The notes under the pieces: generated by a model
The model's database searches: none
The model's input: only the letters and a program-made list of their open reading frames with translations
Told to the model about the DNA's origin: nothing
From: Bacteroidales bacterium
Lineage (GTDB): Bacteria > Bacteroidota > Bacteroidia > Bacteroidales > UBA932
Length of the DNA stretch: 64,000 nucleotides
Assembly: GCA_016281015.1 (NCBI GenBank)
Contig: JAEEHS010000027.1
Coordinates: forward strand, 1 to 64,000
Reading direction: 5' to 3'
Made by a program: the position numbers and the translations under genes
In this document: positions 24,979 through 33,034 of the stretch, piece by piece
How the letters are laid out: each line of letters begins with the position of its first letter
How positions within the stretch are numbered: the stretch's first letter is position 1

Positions 24979-25968
24979 ATGGCAAGAGACATTAAGACCA
25001 TCGGCATCCTGACCTCCGGCGGAGATGCGCCCGGAATGAACGCGGCCATCCGTGCCGTCACCCGCAGCGCCCGTTTCCACGACCTGAACGTCATCGGCAT
25101 CCTGCGCGGCTACCAGGGCCTGATTGAAAAAGAATTCGTCAAATTTACCTCCTCTTCGGTGTCCAACACCATCCAGCGGGGCGGCACGATCCTCAAAACG
25201 GCCCGCAGCCAGGCCTTTCTGACGGAGGAGGGCCGGAAGGCCGCCTACGACAACATGGTCGAAGCCGGCATCGATGCCCTGGTGGTCATCGGCGGGAACG
25301 GCTCCCTCACCGGGGCCCAGCTATTTGCCCGGGAGTACGACATCCCGATCATCGGCCTGCCCGGGACCATCGACAACGACCTGTATGGAACCGATTCCAC
25401 CATCGGATACGACTCCGCCCTCAACACCATCGTGGAATGTGTGGACAAGATCCGCGACACGGCGAACTCCCACGACCGCATCTTCTTTATCGAGGTTATG
25501 GGACGCGACGCCGGTTTTCTGGCGCAGAACAGCGCCATCGCGTCCGGGGCCGAGGCGGCCATCATCCCGGAAGGTTCCACGGACGTGGACCAGCTCGCCG
25601 CCTTCATCGAGCGGGGCAAGCGCAAGAGCAAGAACAGCGCCATCGTGCTGGTCAGCGAGGCCCAGAAAAACGGGGTCGGCGGGGCGTTCTACTATGCCGA
25701 CCGGGTCCGCAAGGAGTACCCGCAGTTCGATGCGCGGGTGACCATCCTGGGCCATCTCCAGCGGGGCGGAACACCGAGCGCCTACGACCGGATCCTGGCT
25801 TCGCGGATGGGCTATGCGGCCATCGAGGCCCTGCTGGAAGGCCAGCGCAACATCATGATCGGGGTCAAGAATGAGGAAATTGTCTATGTGCCCATCGCCC
25901 GCGCCGTCAAGATGAACAAGCCGATCAACCAGGAACTGATCACCGTCCTCAACGTCCTGTCCATGTAG
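24979..25968 (+). CDS. pfkA: 6-phosphofructokinase
   Basis: A 329-aa protein of the PfkA family: fructose 6-phosphate to fructose 1,6-bisphosphate. [16 protein letters not shown] binds nucleotide. [12 protein letters not shown] contains the catalytic base Asp132. [10 protein letters not shown] and [14 protein letters not shown] bind sugar phosphate. The loop usually written GGDGS reads GGNGS here, with Asn107 where E. coli PfkA has a Mg-binding Asp. The following Gly, which favours ATP over PPi, is kept. The variant may be a subgroup feature in Bacteroidota rather than a defect. It is cotranscribed with lpxK, 2 nt downstream, an unrelated pathway. Confidence 0.95.
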   Translation: MARDIKTIGILTSGGDAPGMNAAIRAVTRSARFHDLNVIGILRGYQGLIEKEFVKFTSSSVSNTIQRGGTILKTARSQAFLTEEGRKAAYDNMVEAGIDALVVIGGNGSLTGAQLFAREYDIPIIGLPGTIDNDLYGTDSTIGYDSALNTIVECVDKIRDTANSHDRIFFIEVMGRDAGFLAQNSAIASGAEAAIIPEGSTDVDQLAAFIERGKRKSKNSAIVLVSEAQKNGVGGAFYYADRVRKEYPQFDARVTILGHLQRGGTPSAYDRILASRMGYAAIEALLEGQRNIMIGVKNEEIVYVPIARAVKMNKPINQELITVLNVLSM

Positions 25969-25970
25969 CC

Positions 25971-27041
25971 ATGTTGTACCGCCTCATCCTCGCCCTCCGG
26001 CATCTCTTCTACGACAAAGGCTGGAAAAAATCCTTCACCGCCACTGTCCCGACCATCTGTGTCGGCAACATCACGGCCGGCGGAACCGGGAAAACGCCCC
26101 ACACGGAGATGATTCTGAGGACCTTGCTCCGCAGCGATGAATGGGCCTATGCCAACCTGGCCATGCTCTCGCGGGGGTACAAGCGGCGTTCGCGGGGCTT
26201 CCAGACGGTGAGCCGCGAAGGGACGGCGCGCGAATTCGGGGACGAGCCGCTGCAGATCGCCAAGAAATTCCCTTCTGTCCAGGTCGCCGTGGACAAGAAC
26301 CGGGTGGAGGGCTGCCGGCTGCTCGCGGAAGGAGGCGTGGCGGCGGAAGGAACGGAACCGGCCTTCCCAAAGGCGGAACTGATCGTCCTGGACGATGCCT
26401 TCCAGTACCGCCGGCTCCGGGCCACGGTCAACATCGTCCTCATCGACTACAACCGCCCCGTCCATAAGGACCACCTCCTGCCCTGGGGCCGTCTGCGGGA
26501 CCTCCCCTCCCGTCTCCAGGCTGCCGACATCGTGATCGTCACGAAGTGCCCCCTGTATATGGACGAATGGGAAAAGGGAAAATGGACCACGGCACTGTCG
26601 CTTCGCCCGGACCAGGCCCTCTTCTTCACGACGCTTTCCTACCAGAGCATGGAACCGGTGTTCCCGGAGGCTGACAGCCGCTACGTCTACTCCCAGCGGC
26701 TCATCCTGTTCACCGGCATCGCCAAGGACGGCCCGCTCCGCAGTTTCCTTTCCGATAAATATAAGGTAGTGAAGCGGTTCTCCTTCCCGGACCACCACCG
26801 CTACAGTCGGGGCGATGTCCGGAAACTCATGGGCGCGGTCCGCGACTGCCCCATCGCCTGCGTCGCCACCACCGAAAAGGATGCCCAGCGCATCCGGGAC
26901 GTGAAGAAAGTTCCCGCGGAACTGTCCTCGCGCCTGTTCTACATCCCCGTCGAAGTCGCTTTCCTCTCGGACGAAGACCGCCAGCGCTTCGAAGACCTTC
27001 TGCTGCGGCTTCTGCGGGAGCGGCAGTCCGCCCGCCCGTGA
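25971..27041 (+). CDS. lpxK: Tetraacyldisaccharide 4'-kinase
   Basis: A 356-aa inner-membrane-associated kinase that phosphorylates the lipid A disaccharide precursor to lipid IVA. The Walker A motif is GNITAGGTGKTP (residues 32-43), and IVLDDAFQYRRL is the conserved DDxxQ region. FTGIAKDGPLRSFL and SFPDHHRYSRGDV belong to the C-terminal domain. The N-terminal hydrophobic segment LYRLILALRHLFYDKGW is typical. The stop codon lies within the first copy of a 12-bp tandem repeat that starts element A3. Confidence 0.96.
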   Translation: MLYRLILALRHLFYDKGWKKSFTATVPTICVGNITAGGTGKTPHTEMILRTLLRSDEWAYANLAMLSRGYKRRSRGFQTVSREGTAREFGDEPLQIAKKFPSVQVAVDKNRVEGCRLLAEGGVAAEGTEPAFPKAELIVLDDAFQYRRLRATVNIVLIDYNRPVHKDHLLPWGRLRDLPSRLQAADIVIVTKCPLYMDEWEKGKWTTALSLRPDQALFFTTLSYQSMEPVFPEADSRYVYSQRLILFTGIAKDGPLRSFLSDKYKVVKRFSFPDHHRYSRGDVRKLMGAVRDCPIACVATTEKDAQRIRDVKKVPAELSSRLFYIPVEVAFLSDEDRQRFEDLLLRLLRERQSARP

Positions 27042-27082
27042 AATGGGGCGTGAAATGGGGCGTGAAATGGGGCGTGAAATGG
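27035..27082. repeat. Four tandem copies of the family-A end (12-bp units)
   Basis: The unit GGCGTGAAATGG is repeated four times (the first copy begins CC). Only the last copy is the true left end of element A3. The lpxK stop codon TGA is in the first copy. Slippage or repeated end-joining could have produced it. Confidence 0.85.
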
Positions 27083-27182
27083 AAGTGATTGACTGACAGC
27101 TATTTGTCGTTTTCAACCTCTGCAATGTGCGGAGGTTGAATTGCGTAAGTTGCTGTTAATTAGCCGTTTCTATTTTACGCCC
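27071..27182. repeat. Family-A element A3, left of RAYT A
   Basis: A 112-bp element with ends GGCGTGAAATGG and CTATTTTACGCC, and an imperfect central palindrome CAACCTCTGCA-ATG-TGCGGAGGTTG. The left half is the inverted near-copy of the right half of A2, and the right half resembles that of A1. Confidence 0.88.
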
Positions 27183-27271
27183 CATGCCCCGTCCTGAAAA
27201 AAGTTTGCATTTTACAAATAAGTTGACGATATTCGTTGCCGAGGAGTCACTGTCGGCTCCGGCTTTGAGAC

Positions 27272-28231
27272 ATGAGGCGTCGGAAACGATTGTTTTTTAA
27301 TGGCATTCTGAACCATTGCTACCAACGGACCATTGGCGGCGAAGTGTTGTTTTACAGTGTCAGTGACTATCTGGTGTTCTTTACGATTGTGAGTGTCGTG
27401 GCCCGGAAATACCATGTGCGTATTCTTGGGATGGCGCCCATGCCCGACCATATCCACATGGCCGTGATTGCTTCGAGAAAAGGGGATTTCGATGCTTTCA
27501 TGCATGACTATACGCTGCTGTTCGCTTTGGAAAACAATAAGACTTGTCACAGAATCGGTCCTTTATTCGAAAGGCCCTATGGCAGTGCTCCGAAAAGCGG
27601 GGATAAGAAGGCGCGGTCCTGCCTGATTTATATCGGCAATAATCCACCGGAGCGGAGACTGTGCACGCAGCCAGAGCAGTATCGCTGGAGTTTTCTTGCG
27701 TATGCCCAGTCGAGTCACCCTTTTTCCGCACCGCTCGTAATCCGCAAGGCCTCGTGGCCGATGAAAAAGGCTGTCAAGATTGTCCTTGACCAGTTTAAGA
27801 ACCTTCGTCCACTTCCCTATACGCTGCTTCAGCAATTGTTTTCCTCCCTGTCGATTCCCGAGAAAGAACAACTGACGGATTTCATTATTTCTACTTACAA
27901 TGTCATTGACTATGATGCTGCCATCCGGTTTTTCGACAACTATGACGATATGATCAAATCCATGCACGCCACGACCGGAAGCGAACATGACCTGAACGAA
28001 GTCTTCATCGGAAAATCAGATGCACATTATGCCAGAATGACAAGCATCCTTCTCAAGGAATTGGGCCTTCAAGACATTCATGACATCTTTCTACGGGATG
28101 AGCAGCAGCGATGGGAACTGTTTCTCCTGTTGAGGAAGAATACGGATGCAATGGGCGAACAGATCGCCAAGTATCTTCGTATCAAATTGCGCAGAGAAGA
28201 TACCCACCGTAAAATGGAAACAATTGAGTAA
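27272..28231 (+). CDS. REP-associated tyrosine transposase (RAYT A, Y1/HUH family)
   Basis: A 319-aa member of the IS200-like Y1 transposase superfamily. The HUH motif is His60-Ile-His62 (MPDHIH). The catalytic tyrosine is probably Tyr120 in LIYIGNNP, as in RAYTs (YIxxNP). A C-terminal helical half (about 165-319) is shared with the second RAYT in the window. RAYTs nick single-stranded DNA at palindromic REP elements and are usually single-copy, domesticated genes. It is flanked by elements A3 and A4, and the last eight codons and stop are supplied by A4. Its AT-rich composition contrasts with its neighbours, consistent with transfer. Confidence 0.9.
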   Translation: MRRRKRLFFNGILNHCYQRTIGGEVLFYSVSDYLVFFTIVSVVARKYHVRILGMAPMPDHIHMAVIASRKGDFDAFMHDYTLLFALENNKTCHRIGPLFERPYGSAPKSGDKKARSCLIYIGNNPPERRLCTQPEQYRWSFLAYAQSSHPFSAPLVIRKASWPMKKAVKIVLDQFKNLRPLPYTLLQQLFSSLSIPEKEQLTDFIISTYNVIDYDAAIRFFDNYDDMIKSMHATTGSEHDLNEVFIGKSDAHYARMTSILLKELGLQDIHDIFLRDEQQRWELFLLLRKNTDAMGEQIAKYLRIKLRREDTHRKMETIE

Positions 28232-28316
28232 TAAAGATTTACCGTTTTCAACCTCTGCATATTGCGGAGGTTGAAATCCATAAAACATTGAATGTGAGGC
28301 GTTTCCATTTCACGCC
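28206..28316. repeat. Family-A element A4, right of RAYT A
   Basis: A ~111-bp element with left end ACCGTAAAATGGAAAC, right end CCATTTCACGCC and central palindrome arms CAACCTCTGCA. The RAYT A stop codon (28229-28231) lies inside its left end. Its right half is an inverted near-copy of the left half of A2. Confidence 0.9.
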
Positions 28317-28387
28317 ACAGCCGCCCGGGCCGGCGGGTGGCAGGGCCTTAGCCACAAGGGCAGAGGCAAAAGCCCGGGCCGGGCGGG

Positions 28388-29476
28388 CTATTTCGACAGC
28401 ACGTCGTTCTGGACGCGGACGGATTCGTCGTGGATGGCGTTGAAGATGCCTTCGATGGCGCTTTCCGACAGGCCATACTTTCTTCCTTTCTCCTTCATGG
28501 CGGAAAGGAGGGCGTCCCAGCGGCCGGTCTGGAGGATGGCTACGTTGTGGTCCCGCTTGTAGGCGCCGATCTTGCGGCTGACTTCCATCCGGGAATGGAG
28601 CAGATACAACAGGTTCTCGTCCAGGATGTCGATCTGGGCCCGGAGCTGGTCGATGCCTTCGCGGTACTCCCGGTCACCGGAGTCTTTCTCGCGGATCAGG
28701 AGGGATTCCAGCAGGGTCAGCAGGGCCGGCGGCGTCAGCTGCTGCTTCGCGTCGGAAAGGGCGCAGTCCGGGGAGCAGTGCGACTCGATCATCAGCCCTT
28801 CCAGTCCCAGGTCCATCGCCTTCTGGGATATCTCCAGGAGGTATTCCCGCTTCCCGCCCATGTGGGAAGGATCGGCAAAAAACGGCAGGGAGGGATAGCG
28901 GGTACGCAGTTCGACGGCAATCTGCCAGCCGGGAGCGTTGCGGTAGGCGATGGGCTCGGAGGTGGAGAAGCCCCGGTGGATCACGCCGAGTTTCCGGACG
29001 CCGGCCTGATTCAGCCGCTCCAGGGCTCCGATCCAGAGGTCCAGGTCCGGATTGACCGGATTCTTGACCAGCACCGGGATGTCCGTATCCCGGAGCGCAT
29101 CGGCAATCTCCTGCATCAGGAAGGGGTTCGCCGTGGTCCGGGCCCCGACCCAGAGCAGGTCGATGCCGTATTTGAGGCATTCGTAGACGTGTTTTTCGCT
29201 GGCGACCTCGGTACATACCTTCATTCCGGTCTCTTCCTTGACCCGGCGCAGCCATTTCAGGCCCGTCGTCCCGACCCCTTCGAAACTGCCGGGATGGGTG
29301 CGGGGTTTCCAGATGCCGGCACGGAATACATGGATGCCGCGCGCGGCGAGTTCCCGGGCGGTCTCAAGCACTTGCTCCTCGGTCTCGGCGCTGCAGGGAC
29401 CGGCGATGACCATGGGACGGGGCAGGGTGAAAAAGCCCCACTCACCGACCGGTACGAGGTCTAGGGTCTTTGCCAT
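28388..29476 (-). CDS. Bifunctional DAHP synthase / chorismate mutase
   Basis: A 362-aa fusion typical of Bacteroidota. Residues about 1-265 are a KdsA/AroF-type DAHP synthase (VIAGPCSAET, WKPRTHPGSFEG, FFADPSHMGGKREYL), which condenses PEP and erythrose 4-phosphate. Residues about 270-355 are an AroQ-type helical chorismate mutase (LRAQIDILDENLLYLLHSR, SRKIGAYKRDHNV), which makes prephenate. The fusion joins entry to the shikimate pathway with the Phe/Tyr branch. It is the last gene of the frr-pheA-aminotransferase-tyrA operon, 2 nt after tyrA. Confidence 0.96.
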   Translation of the reverse strand: MAKTLDLVPVGEWGFFTLPRPMVIAGPCSAETEEQVLETARELAARGIHVFRAGIWKPRTHPGSFEGVGTTGLKWLRRVKEETGMKVCTEVASEKHVYECLKYGIDLLWVGARTTANPFLMQEIADALRDTDIPVLVKNPVNPDLDLWIGALERLNQAGVRKLGVIHRGFSTSEPIAYRNAPGWQIAVELRTRYPSLPFFADPSHMGGKREYLLEISQKAMDLGLEGLMIESHCSPDCALSDAKQQLTPPALLTLLESLLIREKDSGDREYREGIDQLRAQIDILDENLLYLLHSRMEVSRKIGAYKRDHNVAILQTGRWDALLSAMKEKGRKYGLSESAIEGIFNAIHDESVRVQNDVLSK

Positions 29477-29478
29477 AA

Positions 29479-30363
29479 CTATCTGATTATCTTCTTAATA
29501 TGGTTCGCATCCTCAATCAGCGAACGGATTTTTCCGGCGTCCACCACTGCAATCGCGTCGCGGAAGGCCTGCATTTTTTCAATATAGGTATCGATGACCT
29601 GGAGGACATTGTCCCGGTTCTGGGTCAGGATGGGCACCCACATGTCGGCGCTGGATTTGGCCAGGCGGACGGTCGAAGAAAAGCCGCCGGAAGCCAGGTC
29701 GAAAATGTGCTTTTCATCCTTTTCCTTGTCCAGGACGGTGAGGGCCAGGGCGAAAGAAGTCACGTGGGAGATGTGGGAGACGTAGGCGGTGTGGATGTCA
29801 TGCTGGGCCGCGTCCATCCGGATGGGCCGCATGTGAAGGCAGTCGTAGAGGGCCTCGATGGCGGTGACGGCCTTCGGGTCCGACTCTTCGGCGTTGGCGA
29901 TGATGCAGGCACGTCCGTCAAACATCCCTTCCATCGCCGCCCAGGGGCCGCTGTACTCGGTGCCCGCCATCGGATGGGTGGACACGAACTGGCCGCGGCA
30001 AGGGTGGTAACGGGTTTCCAGGCAGATCATTTCCTTGGTGGAACAGACGTCGATGACGATCTTGTCCCGCCAGGGGATGCCGTCACCCGAAGCCGCTCCG
30101 TCCCGGAAATGGTTCAGGATGTCGGTGACCAGCGGCACCGCCGCGCCGACCGGGATGGCGACCACCACAATGTCCGCCTCGGCGAGGCACTGTTCATACG
30201 GAAGGACGGCGTCCACGAGGCCGATGGTCCCGGCCGCAGCGGCATGGACCGGATCCTGTTCCACGCCGACGATGCGCTCCGCGTAGCCCCGGCGCTTCAG
30301 GTCCAGGGCCATGGACCCGCCGATCAGGCCCAAACCGATGATGCCGACTGTTTTAACGGTCAT
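29479..30363 (-). CDS. tyrA: Prephenate dehydrogenase
   Basis: A 294-aa oxidative decarboxylase converting prephenate to 4-hydroxyphenylpyruvate. The N-terminal Rossmann motif is GIIGLGLIGGSMAL. DVCSTKEMI and STHPMAGTEYSGPWAA supply the substrate and nicotinamide region, with the catalytic His in the THPMAG motif. The helical dimerisation domain follows, including HDIHTAYVSHISHVTSFALA. It starts 1 nt after the aminotransferase stop. Confidence 0.95.
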   Translation of the reverse strand: MTVKTVGIIGLGLIGGSMALDLKRRGYAERIVGVEQDPVHAAAAGTIGLVDAVLPYEQCLAEADIVVVAIPVGAAVPLVTDILNHFRDGAASGDGIPWRDKIVIDVCSTKEMICLETRYHPCRGQFVSTHPMAGTEYSGPWAAMEGMFDGRACIIANAEESDPKAVTAIEALYDCLHMRPIRMDAAQHDIHTAYVSHISHVTSFALALTVLDKEKDEKHIFDLASGGFSSTVRLAKSSADMWVPILTQNRDNVLQVIDTYIEKMQAFRDAIAVVDAGKIRSLIEDANHIKKIIR

Positions 30364-30364
30364 G

Positions 30365-31561
30365 TCATTTATTGTTTATCAGGAGCTTACAGCGTTCCAG
30401 CGCTTCTTCCAGCACCGGCACCGGAGCACAGAGGGAAATGCGGATGTAGTTTTCGCCGTTGCGCCCGAAAATGAATCCCGGGGTCAGGAACACGCCGGCA
30501 CCGTAGAGCACCCGGTCGGAGACCACTTCGCCGGGGGTCTTCCCTCCTTCCGGAGCCACATCGACCCGTCCGAAGAGGAAGAGTCCGGCACTGTCGGGGT
30601 CATAGACCGCTCCGAGTGTGTCCAGGATCTCTCCGGCCACCACGGCGCGGCGCCTGTATTCGGCGTTGAGGGCATCGAACCACTCGGGGCCGGCTTTCAG
30701 CGCCTCGACGGCCGCAAGCTGGAGCGGACGGAAAATACCCGAATCCATCTGGCTCTTGACTTTCAGGACTTCGCGGACGGCCGCCGCCTCGCCCGCAATG
30801 AGACCGAGCCGCCAGCCGGCCATGTTGTGGGCCTTGGACAGGGAGTTCATTTCCAGGCAGCACGCCTTTGCTCCGGGGATGGAGAGGATGCTGAGCGGCT
30901 CCCGGTTCCGGATAAAACTGTATGGGTTATCGTTGATAATGAGAATCTTATGGCGCGTCGCAAAGTCCACGAGACGCGCGTAGAGTTCCCGGCTCGCCCG
31001 GGCGCCGGTCGGCATCCCGGGATAATTGGTCCACATCATCTTCACCCCGCGAAGGTCCATCCTCTCCAGGGCCTCGAAATCGGGATACCAGCCGTTTTCC
31101 TCCTTCAGGTCGTATTTGATGACCCGGGCGCCGGAAAGGAGCGAGGCCGAGGTGTAGGTCGGATAGCCGGGGTCGGGAACCAGCACGCCGTCGCCCTCGT
31201 TGAGGAAGGTCAGGCAGCTTAGGAGGATTCCCTCCTTGGACCCGGTCAGGGGCTGGATTTCCGTCGCGGGATCGAGGGTCACCCCGTAATAGCGCCGGTA
31301 CCAGTCGGCATAAGCCTGCCGGAGTTCGGGCGTTCCCATGTAGCTCTGGTAGCCATGGACCCCATCCCGCACGGCCAGGGCGGAGAGGGTCTCGAGGGCT
31401 TCCCGGGGCGGGGTGCCGTCGGGGGAGCCGATACCGAGGTTGATGACGGGCTTTTCCCCGCGCGAAGCCCGCTCGGCATTGAGCGCGGCGATTTCGCGGT
31501 TCTTGACGGAAAAGTAATACTCGCGGACCGTTTCAGTCCTGTGGGCCGGAGGGATGATCAT
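30365..31561 (-). CDS. Class I/II aminotransferase (aromatic pathway context)
   Basis: A 398-aa PLP enzyme, fold type I. NLGIGSPDGTPP, KMMWTNYPGMPTGARAS and MNSLSKAHNMAGWRLG (Schiff-base Lys) are the family blocks. The operon position between prephenate dehydratase and prephenate dehydrogenase suggests transamination of phenylpyruvate and 4-hydroxyphenylpyruvate to Phe and Tyr. Sequence alone does not exclude aspartate or LL-diaminopimelate-type activity. The start overlaps pheA by 29 nt. Confidence 0.92.
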   Translation of the reverse strand: MIIPPAHRTETVREYYFSVKNREIAALNAERASRGEKPVINLGIGSPDGTPPREALETLSALAVRDGVHGYQSYMGTPELRQAYADWYRRYYGVTLDPATEIQPLTGSKEGILLSCLTFLNEGDGVLVPDPGYPTYTSASLLSGARVIKYDLKEENGWYPDFEALERMDLRGVKMMWTNYPGMPTGARASRELYARLVDFATRHKILIINDNPYSFIRNREPLSILSIPGAKACCLEMNSLSKAHNMAGWRLGLIAGEAAAVREVLKVKSQMDSGIFRPLQLAAVEALKAGPEWFDALNAEYRRRAVVAGEILDTLGAVYDPDSAGLFLFGRVDVAPEGGKTPGEVVSDRVLYGAGVFLTPGFIFGRNGENYIRISLCAPVPVLEEALERCKLLINNK

Positions 31562-32384
31562 AACTGGTCTGGGTATATTCGCCGAGGATGTCGAGGTCTT
31601 CGATCAGGGGACGCACGGCCGTCAGGGCCTGGTGGTAGCGCTCATAGTCGCTGAAGGTGATGTCCGCATAGAAGAAATACTGCCACTCGCGTCCGGGGAT
31701 CGGCAGGGACTGGATGCGGGTCAGGTTCATGTCGTAGAACGACAGGATGGTCAGGATGTGGGCCAGGGAGCCTGGCTTGTGCGGGAGGGTGAAGCAGATG
31801 GAGGCTTTGTCCACCGCCTCGACGCTCACCTGGAGCGCATCGTCAAAGATCAGGAAGCGGGTGTAATTCTGCTTGTAGGTTTCGATGCCGCCCCGCAGGA
31901 TTTCGAGCCCATAGAGCTTCGCGGAGAGTTCGGAAGCGACGGCGCCGACGCCCCGGAGGCCGCGCTCGGCAATTTCCCGCGCACTTTTGGCCGTGTCCTC
32001 CGATTCCGTCAGCTGGATCCATGGACACTCCCGTTCAAAGAAGGAACGCGTCTGGTTGATGGCCATGTAGTGGGTCCTTACCTCACGGATGTCCATCAGC
32101 GACTGTCCCGGAAGGGCCATCAGGTTCTGCCGGATCCTGAGGTACACCTCCCCTTTGATCCGGTGGTCGTAGCGGCGAAGGAGTTCAAAATTATGGATAA
32201 GTCCACCCGAGAGCGTATTCTCGATGGCCATCACCGCAGCGTCCGCCACACCGGCGTCCACCGCCTGGAAAAGACCGTCGAAACTGTCGCATTCCACCAC
32301 TTCCAGCCGCTCAGGTCCATAGAAATCCCGCGCGGCCTGCTCATGGAAACAGCCTTTGTAGCCCTGGATGGCGACCTTTTTCAC
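31533..32384 (-). CDS. pheA: Prephenate dehydratase
   Basis: A 283-aa protein with a GTG start whose first base is also the last base of the frr stop (TAGTG). The PDT domain (1 to about 185) begins VAIQGYKGCFHEQAA and includes YTRFLIF with the catalytic Thr-Arg-Phe motif. The C-terminal ACT domain (about 195-275: LPHKPGSLAHIL, LTRIQSLPIPGREW) is the phenylalanine feedback site. It is monofunctional here because the mutase is fused to DAHP synthase. Confidence 0.96.
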   Translation of the reverse strand: MKKVAIQGYKGCFHEQAARDFYGPERLEVVECDSFDGLFQAVDAGVADAAVMAIENTLSGGLIHNFELLRRYDHRIKGEVYLRIRQNLMALPGQSLMDIREVRTHYMAINQTRSFFERECPWIQLTESEDTAKSAREIAERGLRGVGAVASELSAKLYGLEILRGGIETYKQNYTRFLIFDDALQVSVEAVDKASICFTLPHKPGSLAHILTILSFYDMNLTRIQSLPIPGREWQYFFYADITFSDYERYHQALTAVRPLIEDLDILGEYTQTSYDHPSGPQD

Positions 32385-32950
32385 TAGACGGTCAGGATTT
32401 CTTTTTCCTTGACGGCGATGATTTCATCCACCTTCTTCACCCACTTGTCGGTGACTTTCTGGAGCTCGTCCTCGCCTTCCTTTTCTCCGTCTTCGGAGAG
32501 GCCGTCGTTCTTCTGGGCCTTCTTGAGGAGGTCGATTCCGTCGCGGCGGGCGTTGCGGATGGTGACTTTCGTCGTCTCACCGGCGGCCTTGGCCTTCTTG
32601 ATCAGGTCGCGGCGGCGCTCTTCGGTGAGGGCCGGGACCATGCAGCGGATGATTTCACCATTGTTGGACGGGGTCAGGCCGAGGTTGGCGTCAAGGATTG
32701 CCTTCTCAATCTTGGAGATGAGGGAGCGCTCCCAGGGCTGGATGGCCAGGGTCTTGGCATCCGGCGTGGTGATGGACGCAACCTGGTTGAGCGGAGTCGG
32801 GGTGCCGTAATAATCGACCGAGACACCGTTGAAGATGGCCGGCGTCGCCTTGCCTACCCTGTAATTCTTCAGGTCTTCTTCCAGGTAATCCACTGTCGCG
32901 AGCATTTTCTCGCTGGCCGCATCAACAATTTCTTTCGCTTTCGGTAACAT
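32384..32950 (-). CDS. frr: Ribosome recycling factor
   Basis: A 188-aa protein. It has the RRF helical domain with MLATVDYLEEDLKNYRVGKATP at the start, AITTP-like SITTPDAKTLAIQPWE, and TEERRRDLIKKAKAAGE. It acts with EF-G to split post-termination ribosomes. Here it heads an aromatic amino-acid operon, an odd association because frr usually follows pyrH, which lies 15 kb away in this window. The ATG at 32950 is preferred because the upstream extension covers the promoter. Confidence 0.97.
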   Translation of the reverse strand: MLPKAKEIVDAASEKMLATVDYLEEDLKNYRVGKATPAIFNGVSVDYYGTPTPLNQVASITTPDAKTLAIQPWERSLISKIEKAILDANLGLTPSNNGEIIRCMVPALTEERRRDLIKKAKAAGETTKVTIRNARRDGIDLLKKAQKNDGLSEDGEKEGEDELQKVTDKWVKKVDEIIAVKEKEILTV

Positions 32951-32977
32951 ATTCGCTTTGTGTTTTCGTTGAACTTG

Positions 32978-33015
32978 CAAATATAAGAAATATCTCAAAA
33001 ATATCGTTACCTTTG
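32978..33015. promoter_or_regulatory. Divergent -7 boxes (frr operon / polyferredoxin)
   Basis: The minus-strand box TATATTTG (32978-32985) serves frr, and the plus-strand box TACCTTTG (33008-33015) serves the polyferredoxin gene. Clear -33 elements are not seen for either. Confidence 0.55.
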
Positions 33016-33034
33016 CGTGGATTAGAAAAAACTT

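Noticed and set aside
27035..27082. CRISPR-like direct repeats
   Set aside because: The 12-bp units are contiguous without spacers and equal the ends of family-A elements; no cas genes are in the window.
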